A DNA stretch of 64,000 nt from CALJXB01 sp965225935 (lineage in GTDB: Bacteria; Pseudomonadota; Alphaproteobacteria; Kiloniellales; JAKSDN01): NCBI GenBank assembly GCA_965225935.1, contig CBDDCC010000011.1:271791-335790 (forward strand), written 5' to 3'. Positions 26,043 to 35,068 of the stretch are shown here, in pieces; position 1 is the first letter of the stretch, and the number at the start of each line of letters is the position of its first letter. Below the pieces are notes generated by a model. It searched no databases and was not told the origin of the DNA. It worked only from the letters and a program-made list of their open reading frames with translations. Made by a program: the position numbers and the translations under genes.

Positions 26043-26885
26043 ATGTCCGATCGAGATGGGCTGATGGCGGGCAAGCGCGGCCTGATCATGGGGGTCGCCA
26101 ACGACCGCTCCATCGCCTGGGGGATCTCGCGTGCGGTCCACGCCCAGGGCGCGGAGCTCGGCTTCACCTTCCAGGGCGAGGCCCTGGAGAAGCGCGTGCG
26201 TCCGCTCGCCCAGTCGCTCGGCTCGGATCTGGTGCTGCCCTGCGACGTCGCCAGCGACGAGAGCATCGCGGGCGTCTTCCAGGAGGTCGGGGAGCGCTGG
26301 GGCGGCCTGGACTTCCTGGTCCACGCGATCGCCTACGCCGACAAGGAGGAGTTGAAGGGCAAGTACGTCAACACGAGCCGCGAGAACTTCGTCAAGTCGC
26401 TCGACATCTCCTGCTACAGCTTCACCGCGGTCTGCCAGAAGGCCGCGCCGTTGATGCCGGACGGCGGCAGTCTGCTGACCCTCACCTACTATGGGGCGGA
26501 ACGGGTCATGCCCCATTACAACGTGATGGGCGTGGCCAAGGCGGCGCTTGAGGCCAGCGTTCGCTATCTGGCGAGCGACCTGGGCCAGGACCGGATCCGC
26601 GTGAACGCCATCTCCGCCGGCCCCATCAAGACCCTCGCGGCTTCGGGCATCGGCGATTTCCGCTACATCCTGAAATGGAACGAGTTCAACTCGCCGCTCA
26701 AGCGCAACGTCAGCCTCGATCAGGTGGGCGGCGCGGCGGTCTATCTGCTGTCGGATCTCTCCGGCGGCGTGACCGGCGAGGTGCACCATGTGGACTGCGG
26801 CTATCACGTGGTCGGCATGATGGCGGTCGACGCGGCGCCGGAAGTCTCCCAGCTCTTGCAGGGTCTGACGCCGTCCTCGTCGTGA
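26043..26885 (+). CDS. fabI: Enoyl-[acyl-carrier-protein] reductase FabI
   Basis: NAD(P)H-dependent enoyl-ACP reductase, 280 residues, last step of the fatty-acid elongation cycle. SDR fold with the FabI-type cofactor motif GLIMGVANDRSIAWGIS and the catalytic pair Y159 and K166 (YNVMGVAK), with the family's YxxxxxxK spacing. AISAGPIKTLAASGI is the substrate-binding loop region. It starts 192 bp from the divergent yihY-type gene and lies 60 bp upstream of aroC on the same strand. Confidence 0.97.
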   Translation: MSDRDGLMAGKRGLIMGVANDRSIAWGISRAVHAQGAELGFTFQGEALEKRVRPLAQSLGSDLVLPCDVASDESIAGVFQEVGERWGGLDFLVHAIAYADKEELKGKYVNTSRENFVKSLDISCYSFTAVCQKAAPLMPDGGSLLTLTYYGAERVMPHYNVMGVAKAALEASVRYLASDLGQDRIRVNAISAGPIKTLAASGIGDFRYILKWNEFNSPLKRNVSLDQVGGAAVYLLSDLSGGVTGEVHHVDCGYHVVGMMAVDAAPEVSQLLQGLTPSSS

Positions 26886-26945
26886 GCGCCGGCCCGCCGG
26901 AGCGGCGGCCGCCCGTCGCGGCGGGGTGCGCCGCAGGATTCGCAG

Positions 26946-28031
26946 ATGCCCGGTAACTCCTTCGGTCAGGCCTTCAGAGTCACCACCTGGGGCGAGAGCC
27001 ACGGACCCGCCATCGGCTGCGTGGTCGACGGCGTGCCGCCCGGCCTGGCGCTCGGCGAGGGCGACATCCAGCCCTGGCTCGACCGGCGCCGCCCGGGCCA
27101 GTCCCGCTTCACCACCCAGCGCCGGGAGCCGGACCGGGTGCGTATCCTCTCGGGCCTGTTCGAGGGCCGGACGACGGGGGCGCCCGTTGCGCTGGTCATC
27201 GACAACGTGGACCAGCGCAGCAAGGACTACGGCGACATCGCCGAGAAGTTCCGCCCTGGCCACGCGGACTATACCTACTGGAAGAAGTACGGCCTGAGGG
27301 ACTACCGCGGCGGGGGGCGCTCCTCGGCCCGGGAGACCGCCATGCGCGTCGCCGCCGCCGCCATTGCCCGCAAGGTGCTCGACGAGCTGGCGGAGCGGCC
27401 GATCGTCATCCGCGGCGCGCTGATCCAGGTGGGAAGCCTCGCCATCGACCGCGGACGCTGGGACTGGGAGGAGGTAGGCCGCAATCCCTTTTTCTCGCCG
27501 GACGCGGGGATCGTCGACACCTGGTCCGACTTCCTAGACCGGGCGCGCAAGGACGGCTCCTCGGCCGGCGCGGTCATTGAGGTGGTGGCCGAGGACATGC
27601 CCGCCGGTCTCGGCGAGCCGGTCTACGACAAGCTGGACGCAGATCTCGCCAAGGCCATGATGAGCATCAACGCGGTCAAGGGCGTGGAGGTCGGGGCCGG
27701 CTTCGAGGCGGCCACTCTCTCCGGCGAGGAGAACGCCGACGAGATGCGCATGGAGGACGGCCGCGTGCGGTTCCTCTCCAACCGGGCTGGCGGCGTGCTG
27801 GGCGGCATCTCGACCGGCCAGGATCTGGTGGTGCGCTTCGCGGTGAAGCCCACCAGCTCCATCCTGACACCGCGCAAGACGATCACGGTGAGCGGCGAGA
27901 ACACCGAGATCTCCACCAAGGGCCGTCACGACCCCTGCGTCGGCATCCGCGCCGTGCCCGTGGGCGAGGCCATGATGGCGCTGGTGCTGGCCGACCATCT
28001 GCTGCGCCAACGGGGCCAGTGCGGGCTCTGA
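26946..28031 (+). CDS. aroC: Chorismate synthase
   Basis: A 361-residue FMN-dependent chorismate synthase, which converts EPSP to chorismate in the shikimate pathway. Signatures are TTWGESHGPAIGCVVDGVPPG at the N-terminus, YRGGGRSSARETAMRVAAAA in the middle and RHDPCVGIRAVPVGEAMMALV at the C-terminus, matching the three family patterns. Full length. Co-oriented with fabI and the HAD gene. Confidence 0.98.
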   Translation: MPGNSFGQAFRVTTWGESHGPAIGCVVDGVPPGLALGEGDIQPWLDRRRPGQSRFTTQRREPDRVRILSGLFEGRTTGAPVALVIDNVDQRSKDYGDIAEKFRPGHADYTYWKKYGLRDYRGGGRSSARETAMRVAAAAIARKVLDELAERPIVIRGALIQVGSLAIDRGRWDWEEVGRNPFFSPDAGIVDTWSDFLDRARKDGSSAGAVIEVVAEDMPAGLGEPVYDKLDADLAKAMMSINAVKGVEVGAGFEAATLSGEENADEMRMEDGRVRFLSNRAGGVLGGISTGQDLVVRFAVKPTSSILTPRKTITVSGENTEISTKGRHDPCVGIRAVPVGEAMMALVLADHLLRQRGQCGL

Positions 28032-28053
28032 GCTCAAATTTGCCCGGCAGCGA

Positions 28054-28746
28054 ATGCTCCCGGCACGCTGCACGACGGTTTGCGGGGCTGCCGCCGTGGA
28101 CCTGCTGATCTTCGATTGCGACGGCGTGCTGGTGGACAGCGAGATCATCGCTTGCGAGATCGATGCGGCCTGCCTTGCGGACGCCGGCGTCCGGATCAGC
28201 GTGGACGAGGTCAAGGCGCGCTACGTCGGCGTCAGAACGGCGGACATGCTAGCGGACCTGGAGCGCGAGCGCGGCCTGCGCCTTCCAGAGGGCTTTGCCG
28301 ACATGCTGCTCCAGCGCACGCTCGAGGCCTTCGATAGGGAACTGCAGGCGGTTCCGGGTATTCCGGAGCTGCTCGCGCGGCTGTCGGGGCCGCGCTGCGT
28401 CGCCTCGGGCAGCGATCCGGAACGCATCCGCCACAGCCTGCGGCTGGTCGACCTGCTGGACTACTTCGAGCCGAACGTCTTCAGCGCGAGCATGGTGAGC
28501 CGCGGAAAGCCCGCGCCGGACCTTTTCCTGCTGGCGGCGGAGCGCATGGGCTGTGCGCCCGGGCGCTGCCTCGTGATCGAGGACAGCGTTGCCGGCGTGC
28601 GTGCCGGGCGCGCGGCCGGCATGGAGGTGGTCGGTTTCGTCGCCGGCCGGCACTGCGACGACGGGCTCGGCGCCAGGTTGACGGACGCCGGCGCGGCCGT
28701 GGTGGCATCCAGCAGCCCCCAGCTCCTGGAGATCCTGGCGAGCTAG
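28054..28746 (+). CDS. HAD-family hydrolase (beta-phosphoglucomutase/phosphatase-like)
   Basis: HAD phosphatase of about 230 residues. Motif I is LIFDCDGVLVDSE, with the nucleophile and acid Asp. Motif II is VASGSD, motif III the Lys of SRGKPAPDLF and motif IV VIEDSVAGVRAGRAAGM. The helical cap lies between motifs I and II, as in subclass I. Substrate unknown; sugar phosphates or phosphoglycolate are typical. The ATG at 28054 is used, but a GTG at 28096 (VDLLIFDCDG) gives a more family-like start. Confidence 0.9.
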   Translation: MLPARCTTVCGAAAVDLLIFDCDGVLVDSEIIACEIDAACLADAGVRISVDEVKARYVGVRTADMLADLERERGLRLPEGFADMLLQRTLEAFDRELQAVPGIPELLARLSGPRCVASGSDPERIRHSLRLVDLLDYFEPNVFSASMVSRGKPAPDLFLLAAERMGCAPGRCLVIEDSVAGVRAGRAAGMEVVGFVAGRHCDDGLGARLTDAGAAVVASSSPQLLEILAS

Positions 28747-28758
28747 GGCGCTGTCCGG

Positions 28759-30063
28759 CTAGCGCTCGAAGCGGCCGACCAGCTCCACGTGGCCAGACCA
28801 GAGGAACTGGTCGAGGGGCGTCACCGACGTCAGGCGGTAGCCGCCGTCCACCAGGGTGCGGGCGTCGCGCGCGAAGGTGGCTGGATTGCAGGAGACGGCG
28901 ACGAGCAGGGGCATGGCGGAGCGGGCGAGCTCGGCCGCCTGTTCCCGGGCGCCGGTGCGCGGCGGGTCGAACAGGACCGCATCGAAATCCTCGAGCTCCT
29001 CGGGCAGCAGGGGCTGGCGCGCCAGGTCGCGCCGCCGGGCATCGACCCGGTCCGTCACGCCGGCTTGCCGCGCCGCCTCCAGGGCCCCGAGCGCCGCGGC
29101 GTCGCCCTCGACCGCCAACACCCGTGCCCGCTCGGCGAGCCGGAAGGTGAAGGTGCCGCAGCCGCAGTAGAGATCGGCGATCCGGCCGATAGCCTCGGGC
29201 AAGGAGTCCAGCACCAGGGCGGCGAGCGCGCTCTCGCCTTCCAGGCTGGGCTGCAGGAAGCCGCCCGGCGGCGGTGTGACGGGCACCCTGCCGAAGGTCA
29301 CGACCGGCGCCCGGCGCTGAACCAGGGGTTCGGCCTCGGCCCCTTCCTGCCGCCAGCTCACCCGGGCGAGGTCGGCGCGCTCGGCAAAGGCCGCCAGCGC
29401 CTCGCGGTCGGCGAGCGCCGCCTCGCGGCGGGTCTGCAGCAGGAGGTCGATCCCGCTTTCCGTTTCGGTTGCGCTCAGGGTCCAGCGCTCCTCCGGCCCG
29501 ATCAGGGGGTCGAGAGCGCGGCGCAGAGGGCCCACCAAGTCCACTAGGCCGGGAGTCAGGACCAGACATTGCTCCAGCTCCACCACCCGGTGGCTCTGGC
29601 GGGCGTGAAAGCCGACCTGCAGCGTTCCCTTGGCGTCCTGGCGGTCCTGCCGGCGGGCGCCCAGCACGGCCCGGCGGCGGGTTCCCGCCGGGATGCGGAC
29701 CAGGTCTTCGACGTCGATTTCGGCAAGGCCCCGCCGGGCCAGGGCCTGCAAGACCTGGCCCCGCTTCCATTCGGCGTAGAGGCCATCTTCCAGATGCTGC
29801 AGAGTGCAGCCGCCACAGGGCCCAAAGTGGGGGCAGGGGGCCTCGCGGCGGCCGGGACCGGGCGCGATCAGCTCAAGCGCCTCGCCCCAGTGGCCGTCGC
29901 CGCGACGCCCGGCCACCCGGACTCGGACCCGGTCGCCGACCAGGGTTTGCGCCACGAAGAGGGGGCGGCCCTCCAGGTCCGCGTAGCCGTCGCCTTGACG
30001 GCCGAGTCCTTCGATGGTGACCTCGATCTGCCGGCCGCCGGCAGGCCTGGATTTCCGCCGCAC
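28759..30063 (-). CDS. TrmA/RumA-family RNA (uracil-5-)-methyltransferase
   Basis: A 434-residue SAM-dependent RNA m5U methyltransferase. A TRAM-like domain covers residues 1 to about 65. The iron-sulfur cysteines are C77, C83 and C86 (CPHFGPCGGC) plus a later Cys (ELEQCLVL). The Rossmann domain has IADLYCGCGTFTFRLA and LFDPPRTGA, and the catalytic Cys is in AVSCNPATFARD. Iron-sulfur members are usually the 23S rRNA enzymes RlmD or RlmC, but specificity cannot be fixed from sequence. It follows the MipZ-like gene on the same strand after 61 bp. Confidence 0.9.
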   Translation of the reverse strand: MRRKSRPAGGRQIEVTIEGLGRQGDGYADLEGRPLFVAQTLVGDRVRVRVAGRRGDGHWGEALELIAPGPGRREAPCPHFGPCGGCTLQHLEDGLYAEWKRGQVLQALARRGLAEIDVEDLVRIPAGTRRRAVLGARRQDRQDAKGTLQVGFHARQSHRVVELEQCLVLTPGLVDLVGPLRRALDPLIGPEERWTLSATETESGIDLLLQTRREAALADREALAAFAERADLARVSWRQEGAEAEPLVQRRAPVVTFGRVPVTPPPGGFLQPSLEGESALAALVLDSLPEAIGRIADLYCGCGTFTFRLAERARVLAVEGDAAALGALEAARQAGVTDRVDARRRDLARQPLLPEELEDFDAVLFDPPRTGAREQAAELARSAMPLLVAVSCNPATFARDARTLVDGGYRLTSVTPLDQFLWSGHVELVGRFER

Positions 30064-30124
30064 GGTTGGTTGCGTCCGCTGCGTCCCCCTGCCGCCGCGG
30101 GCGGGGGACTCACCCGATCCTCCG

Positions 30125-31417
30125 CTAGGCGACGGCGGCCCGTTCCTGTTCCGGCTGCGTCCGTCGGGCGATGGCGGCGCCCAGCAGTTCGCGGACCTCC
30201 CGGCGGGCGTTCCAGTGGCTCGGATTGAAGCGCGCCTCGTCGCCGGTGATCGGGATGTCCTGGATGGTCAGGCCGCTGAAGAAGAGCTCGCGGTAGACGA
30301 CCCGCTCGCTGAGGCCAGGCTGCAGGCGGAAGCTCATGCGCTTCGACAGTTGCTCCAGCAGACGCGCCATGTCGCGGGTGTTGCGGGCGTCGAGCTGGGA
30401 CAGCCGGTTGCGCATGACGATCCAGTCGATGGGCGCCCGGCCGCCGGCGCTGCGGATCTCGTTCTGCTCCATGACAATGCTGGCGTAGGCGCTGGGGCCG
30501 AGCACCTCTCGGCGCCGTCGGTCGATGCGCGCCAGCACGTCGATGTCCAGGAAGCTGTCGTTGAGGGGCGTGATCAGGGTATCCGCCCGTTCGTGGCCGA
30601 GGCGCGCCAAGTTGCCGTCGCTGCCGGGCGTGTCGAGGATGACGAAGTCGCAGGCCCGCATGGCCGCGAGCGCCTCGTCCAGCAGCTTGCGCTCCTCGGC
30701 CGCCGCGCTCTCGCGGTCGCGGCCCTCCACCGGCACGATGCAGCGCGACAGCGGCATGGGAAGGCTCGGGCCGCGGCTCTCGGCGTTTTCCGACCGGTTG
30801 GCGAGATAGCGCGAGAGCGTCCCTTGCTTGCCGTCCAGGTCGATGCAGCCGACCCGGTAGTTCCGCTTGAGGAGGCCGACGGCGAGGTGCATCGCCGTGG
30901 TCGATTTGCCGGTGCCGCCTTTGAAGTTGCCGACGGCGATGTGGTAGCTGCGCACGGGCGGGGCACCGCTCCGCAAGGGCGCCGGCTCCTCCAGCTCGGG
31001 CAGGCTGCCGCCCAGGTGGTCGGCGATTTCCCGCACCTTGGCGAGGCCCGCTGCCGTGAAGCCGCCGTCGGCGCGGGCCACGGAGCAGGCAATGCGCAGC
31101 AGCATCTGGACCGCCTCGGGATCCTCCTTGATCGCGGAGACCGCCCGGATGGCGCGGTCGTGGCCCTCTTGGGGCCGACTCTGGATCTCGCCGGCGAAGC
31201 TCCTGAACAGGTCGATCGCGGCGTGCACGTCGAAGCCCTGGAGCGGCTCGACCCTGGCCAGCACCTCGTCGACCCGGGTCCGTTGGGCGAAGCTGGCCTC
31301 GCCGTCGGCCGTCGCCACCAGGGCCGAGGCCGCCATGGCCGCTTCCAGCAGTGACCGGTTGCGGGTGCGTTCGCCCTTGGGGAAGAAGGAATCGGATAGC
31401 TTGTCGAGCAGGTTCAC
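30125..31417 (-). CDS. TerB-MipZ fusion: tellurite-resistance-type domain plus ParA/MipZ ATPase
   Basis: A 430-residue two-domain protein. Residues 1 to about 145 match TerB: paired acidic metal-binding-like motifs ATADGEASFAQ and ARADGGFTAAG in a helical repeat, ending KVREIADHLG. Residues from about 158 are a MipZ-type ParA/MinD ATPase with the deviant Walker A GNFKGGTGKSTTAMHLA (about 163-179), CIDLDGKQGTLSRYL, FVILDTPGSDG and the MipZ-like tail DWIVMRNRLSQLDARN with LSERVVYRELFFSGLT. MipZ positions the division plane in alphaproteobacteria; usual length is about 270-300 residues, so the TerB part is an extra domain. GTG at 31417 is chosen; the adjacent GTG at 31420 is equally possible. 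Confidence 0.85.
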   Translation of the reverse strand: MNLLDKLSDSFFPKGERTRNRSLLEAAMAASALVATADGEASFAQRTRVDEVLARVEPLQGFDVHAAIDLFRSFAGEIQSRPQEGHDRAIRAVSAIKEDPEAVQMLLRIACSVARADGGFTAAGLAKVREIADHLGGSLPELEEPAPLRSGAPPVRSYHIAVGNFKGGTGKSTTAMHLAVGLLKRNYRVGCIDLDGKQGTLSRYLANRSENAESRGPSLPMPLSRCIVPVEGRDRESAAAEERKLLDEALAAMRACDFVILDTPGSDGNLARLGHERADTLITPLNDSFLDIDVLARIDRRRREVLGPSAYASIVMEQNEIRSAGGRAPIDWIVMRNRLSQLDARNTRDMARLLEQLSKRMSFRLQPGLSERVVYRELFFSGLTIQDIPITGDEARFNPSHWNARREVRELLGAAIARRTQPEQERAAVA

Positions 31418-31654
31418 CACTGGATCTTCTCGGTTTTGTGGGAGGCGACCGCAACCCGCCGATCGTCCGCGGCGTCGGCCCCATCCCCGAATTGGCCCTA
31501 GCGCAGGCGCGATCTTAAGCACCTGCGGCGAGTCGCCTCCAAGGGTTTCTCCGAGGCCCGCTAAAGCCCTGCTCTCGTAGGTTTCTTTTGCGGTCCGGCC
31601 AGGCCATGACCGGCGACGGTGCCGGCGCCCAGTCCGCGACTCCGCTTGGGTAGT

Positions 31655-32662
31655 CTATTCGACGTGCAGCTTGCCGTCCGGTCGGAAGGCGTGGAACACG
31701 AAGGCGAAGGTCAGATCGTAGGCGACGTCTTCCGCGCCCTCCGGCCCGATCCGCTGCACCACCACGTTGCCCACGTCCCGGCCGTCGCGGATCGAGCGGC
31801 TGTCCAGGGCCGAGTTCTGGCCCGGCTCCCAGGTGAGGACCAGATCGCCGGCCTCGATCTGCCCGGCCGTCTGCAGCAGATCGAGCGCCCAGGCCTGGTC
31901 CGCCACGGCGACCACCCGGGCGAGCGGCTCGATGCCCTCGGGATAGCTGCCGCGATAGAAGTAGGGTTGGCTGAAGCCGTCGTAGCCCACGTAGGGGTTC
32001 TCGCCGTAGGGCCGGATGACGGGGTTGCTGGGAACCAGGACCTTGCCGTCCGGGTGGCGGGCGGCGAAGCGCTCCCAGGACTCCAGGCGCGAGGGCAGGA
32101 TGCGCAGCTCCACGCCGGTCCGCTCGCCGACGATCCCGACCCCGAGGAACTGCTGCCACCAGCTCTCGGTCGCCCGGTCGTACATGACCATGTCCGAATG
32201 GCGCAGCTTGCCGCTGACGCCGAACTCGGTGGCGGCGCCGTCGACCCGCCGGTCGTAGACGATGGCGGAGTTGCAGAGAGGGCAATAGGTCACGGCCACG
32301 GGTACGCCGCCCACCTCGTCGTTACAGATCTCGTGCCAGGTGAGGATGCGCAGCGGATAGGCCCTGGCGTCTCCGTTGATCACCAGGCCGATTACCGGTT
32401 CCTGCGGCCCCAGGTCCGTCATCTCCGAGACCGGCACGAACTTGGGGTTGTCGATCGAGGGGATGCCGTCCTTGGGTGGGCCGCCGCTCACGATCTCGGC
32501 GAAATCCACGCTGCTCTTGGTGAAATCGGTGCGCGGCCATTCGTAGCGCCAGGTGCTCGGGTCGGCGCTCGCGGCTGGCGGGAGCAGGAGCAGCGCCAGG
32601 ACCAGCGCGCTCCCCGGGGCGAGAGCGCGCAACAAAGTCAGAAGGGGTTCCAAAGTTCGCAT
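31655..32662 (-). CDS. DUF3179 domain protein, secreted
   Basis: A 335-residue protein with an N-terminal signal peptide (hydrophobic core about residues 18-28, Ala-rich end ASADP). The body is DUF3179: VIGLVINGDARAYPLRILTWHEICND, then VAVTYCPLCNSAIVYDR with a CxxC pair, and the conserved SWWQQFLG. The function of the family is unknown; the CxxC and export suggest a redox or metal-binding periplasmic protein. It is upstream of the MipZ-like gene, 237 bp apart on the same strand, and divergent from the next gene. Confidence 0.88.
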   Translation of the reverse strand: MRTLEPLLTLLRALAPGSALVLALLLLPPAASADPSTWRYEWPRTDFTKSSVDFAEIVSGGPPKDGIPSIDNPKFVPVSEMTDLGPQEPVIGLVINGDARAYPLRILTWHEICNDEVGGVPVAVTYCPLCNSAIVYDRRVDGAATEFGVSGKLRHSDMVMYDRATESWWQQFLGVGIVGERTGVELRILPSRLESWERFAARHPDGKVLVPSNPVIRPYGENPYVGYDGFSQPYFYRGSYPEGIEPLARVVAVADQAWALDLLQTAGQIEAGDLVLTWEPGQNSALDSRSIRDGRDVGNVVVQRIGPEGAEDVAYDLTFAFVFHAFRPDGKLHVE

Positions 32663-32902
32663 GGCGACCAGTATCGGGCCGCCGGGGGCGCGGCACCAAT
32701 CACGAAGCCATCACGTTGGGTTGAGTTCCAAGCCGTCTCGCCGCTGAAACAGACGGCCAAGCGATTGGCGGGACATGCTTGCTGAAATATTAACCAAGAT
32801 CTCGCACGTATTTCGTGGCTGTTTGAATTCGTTTCCTGCCAAGAGAAATTCCATTACTATGATGGGTTAGAAATTACTGTGGGATTCACGGCGCAAGGAT
32901 CG

Positions 32903-34183
32903 ATGAAATACATCGTACGGATTATGCTCTTGAGCATAGTTCTCGCGGTTCTCGGTATAATTGCTTACGCGTATTTCGGCGGCGACGGCAAAGACCACGA
33001 GGAGCGGTTGATCGGCGCGCTCAGTTTCGTCGCGGACGAGATCGAGGCGTCGGCCCAGGTGCTCAAGGCCGATGTATTCTATGCTCCCTCGATCGAGATG
33101 GAGGGGGAGTCGGACGTTTGGACGGTCAGCGGCCTGGCCGTGATCCAAAGCTCGTCCGGCGGCACCTATCGCATGAAGTACTCCGCCATGGTGCGGAATC
33201 TCTGCGAATCCTACACCGATGGAAGCTGCTGGCGTCTCGAGGCGCTGAGCGTGGGTGAGCCGAGCGAGGGCGAGGCGAGCATGGCGGCGGCCGTGGTCGT
33301 CGAGGACGAGGCGGTCGAAACGCCGGTCTCGGCTGCGCCCGCTGCGCCGGAGGCCGCCGCGCCCGACGACCCGGCCGTGGCGACGCCAACCGTCGAGGTG
33401 CCAGCTCCGCAATCGGGTGCGGCGGAGAGCGGGGCGCCCAGTCCGGCGGCGCCACGGGAGATGGTCGTGGAGACGACCCCGGATACTCCGCCGATGGAAG
33501 GCGGCGGGGCCAGCGGTTCGGCCGGACAGGCGGAAACGGTGGAGGTTCCGGTGGCCGGCGCGGAAGTCCCGGACCTGTCGGAAGCGCCGGAGCCACCGGG
33601 CGAGGAGGCGGAGGCGCAGCGATCCGACGCCGCAGCGGAGGTCGAGGACGCGCAACCGGCCCAGGCAGCCGACGTGGAGCCCGCAGCGGGCCCGGCCGCC
33701 GAGCCGGTCGAGACCGGCCTTCGGTCTTCGCGGGACCCGTCCGCCGAACTGACTCCGCGGGAAAAGCCGGCGGCGCCTCAGGCACCGGACCCCGAAACGG
33801 AGATCGCTCTGGAAACCGAGGAACCTGGTGACAGCGGCGAGGGGACATCGGGCGGCATCGAGATCGAAGGTCTCGGCACCGTTCAGCTCCCCAGCGCCGA
33901 CGAGGGGCAGACCTTCCTCGGCGACGAGGTGCGGCATTTCTCCTGCGCCAAGGGCGACTACGTGCGGGACGTCTACGTGAAGTACCTGAGGACCGTCGGA
34001 GACCCGCCGTGCTCGGTCATGTACGAAAAGCGGCCGCCTGAGGAGCCCTCGACGAAGGTGATCTGGCACGCAGACAACGAGCGGGGCTTCTGCGAGTACC
34101 GGGCCAAGGAGTTCGTCGAGAAGCTGCGCGACATGGACTGGGATTGCTCGCCCGTCCCGGAAGGCAAGCGCGCGGGCGACTAG
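32903..34183 (+). CDS. Membrane-anchored protein with long low-complexity linker
   Basis: A 426-residue protein of no recognised family. An N-terminal signal anchor (MKYIVRIMLLSIVLAVLGIIAYAYFGG) is followed by a small domain with Cys residues in RNLCESYTDGSCWRLEAL. Residues about 115-310 are an Ala/Pro/Glu/Val-rich, probably disordered stretch. The C-terminal domain (about 320-426) holds several Cys (HFSCAKGDYVRDV, DPPCSVMYEKR, RGFCEYRAKEF, DWDCSPV). Architecture suggests a periplasmic head on an extended linker. AAGGA precedes the ATG at 32903. The start region is AT-richer than the rest. Confidence 0.7.
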   Translation: MKYIVRIMLLSIVLAVLGIIAYAYFGGDGKDHEERLIGALSFVADEIEASAQVLKADVFYAPSIEMEGESDVWTVSGLAVIQSSSGGTYRMKYSAMVRNLCESYTDGSCWRLEALSVGEPSEGEASMAAAVVVEDEAVETPVSAAPAAPEAAAPDDPAVATPTVEVPAPQSGAAESGAPSPAAPREMVVETTPDTPPMEGGGASGSAGQAETVEVPVAGAEVPDLSEAPEPPGEEAEAQRSDAAAEVEDAQPAQAADVEPAAGPAAEPVETGLRSSRDPSAELTPREKPAAPQAPDPETEIALETEEPGDSGEGTSGGIEIEGLGTVQLPSADEGQTFLGDEVRHFSCAKGDYVRDVYVKYLRTVGDPPCSVMYEKRPPEEPSTKVIWHADNERGFCEYRAKEFVEKLRDMDWDCSPVPEGKRAGD

Positions 34184-34210
34184 GCTCGGCCGGGCCCCTT
34201 GGCGGCCGGG

Positions 34211-34227
34211 GCCGGCTCCCAGCCGGC
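34211..34227. terminator. Hairpin between convergent genes
   Basis: GCCGGCT, loop CCC, AGCCGGC: a perfect 7-bp stem in the 46 bp between convergent genes. There is no T-tract on either strand, so it is at best part of a weak terminator. Confidence 0.4.
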
Positions 34228-34229
34228 GT

Positions 34230-34472
34230 TCAGGCGCTTGGGACGCCCAGGGTCCGGGCAGGCATGCGGCGGCGGTTCATGACCATGCGGTCGTGCAGCT
34301 CCTCGATGATGCCACTGCCGGTCTTCACGAACAGGAAAGGCAGCGCCGCGTGCACCAGGCAGGCGAGGGCGGCCACGAACAGCCGCAGGGCGAAGCCGCC
34401 GGCGGCCGCCATGTGCTCCAGGTAGGTCTCGTCCACGGAGGCGGGGTGGGCGCAGAACAGGGCCTTCAACAT
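34230..34472 (-). CDS. Small membrane protein, DUF6356-like
   Basis: An 80-residue protein (starts MLKALFCAHPASVDETYLEHM) with one hydrophobic segment (GGFALRLFVAALACLVHAALPFLFV) and a basic C-terminus (HDRMVMNRRR). The N-terminal FCAHPASVDETYLEHM pattern resembles the small DUF6356 family. Probably inner-membrane; function unknown. It is divergent from an Lrp-type regulator gene over an AT-rich region with a palindrome, which suggests regulation by that protein. Confidence 0.75.
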   Translation of the reverse strand: MLKALFCAHPASVDETYLEHMAAAGGFALRLFVAALACLVHAALPFLFVKTGSGIIEELHDRMVMNRRRMPARTLGVPSA

Positions 34473-34546
34473 GATTTGTCTCCCGAACCTTACGGTTTTG
34501 AGAATCCTAGCCCAGTTGCAGCGGAAAATGTTTGCAAAGTTTCGCT

Positions 34547-34558
34547 ATATTCGAATAT
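34547..34558. promoter_or_regulatory. 12-bp perfect palindrome in a divergent promoter region
   Basis: ATATTCGAATAT, followed by the overlapping repeat TATTC-TTA-GAATA (34556-34568). AT-rich palindromes of this kind fit Lrp-type operators. It lies 49 bp before the Lrp-type start and 75 bp before the DUF6356-like start. Confidence 0.45.
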
Positions 34559-34606
34559 TCTTAGAATAACATGCTATAACAATCTGAAAACCAGGAATGA
34601 CATCCC

Positions 34607-35068
34607 TTGGATTCGATTGACCGGAAAATCCTGACCTGTCTGCAGGAGGACGCGACGCTGCCTGTGGCCGAGGTGGCCGAACGGGTCGGGCTCTCCACCA
34701 CCCCTTGCTGGCGGCGGATCCAGAACCTGGAGAAGGCGGGCGTTATCCTGCGCCGGGTCGCCCTGCTCGACGCCCAGCGCATGAACGTCGGCGTTTCGGT
34801 TTTCGTGCGCGTCAAGACCAGCCAGCACAACCTGGATTGGCTGGACCGCTTCGCCACCGGCATCGCGGCCATCGACGAGGTGGTCGAGTTCTACCGCCTC
34901 AGCGGCGATATCGACTACCTCCTGCGAGTGGTGGTGCCGGACATCGCCGCCTACGACCGGGTCTACAAGCGCCTGATCGCGGTGGCCGAGCTGGCCGACG
35001 TCAGCTCCAACTTCGCCATGGAGACCATCAAATACACTACGGCCCTGCCGGTCACCTACGCCGAGTGA
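34607..35068 (+). CDS. Lrp/AsnC-family regulator
   Basis: A 153-residue regulator: N-terminal HTH (SIDRKILTCLQEDATLPVAEVAERVGLSTTPCWRRIQNLEKAGVI) and C-terminal RAM domain (VEFYRLSGDIDYLLRVVVPD), closing with the family's SNFAMETIKYTTALPV. The start is a TTG at 34607 with CAGGA 10 nt upstream; no ATG lies in frame nearby. A second Lrp-family member occurs at 21393-21890. The divergent DUF6356-like gene is a likely target. Confidence 0.93.
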   Translation: MDSIDRKILTCLQEDATLPVAEVAERVGLSTTPCWRRIQNLEKAGVILRRVALLDAQRMNVGVSVFVRVKTSQHNLDWLDRFATGIAAIDEVVEFYRLSGDIDYLLRVVVPDIAAYDRVYKRLIAVAELADVSSNFAMETIKYTTALPVTYAE

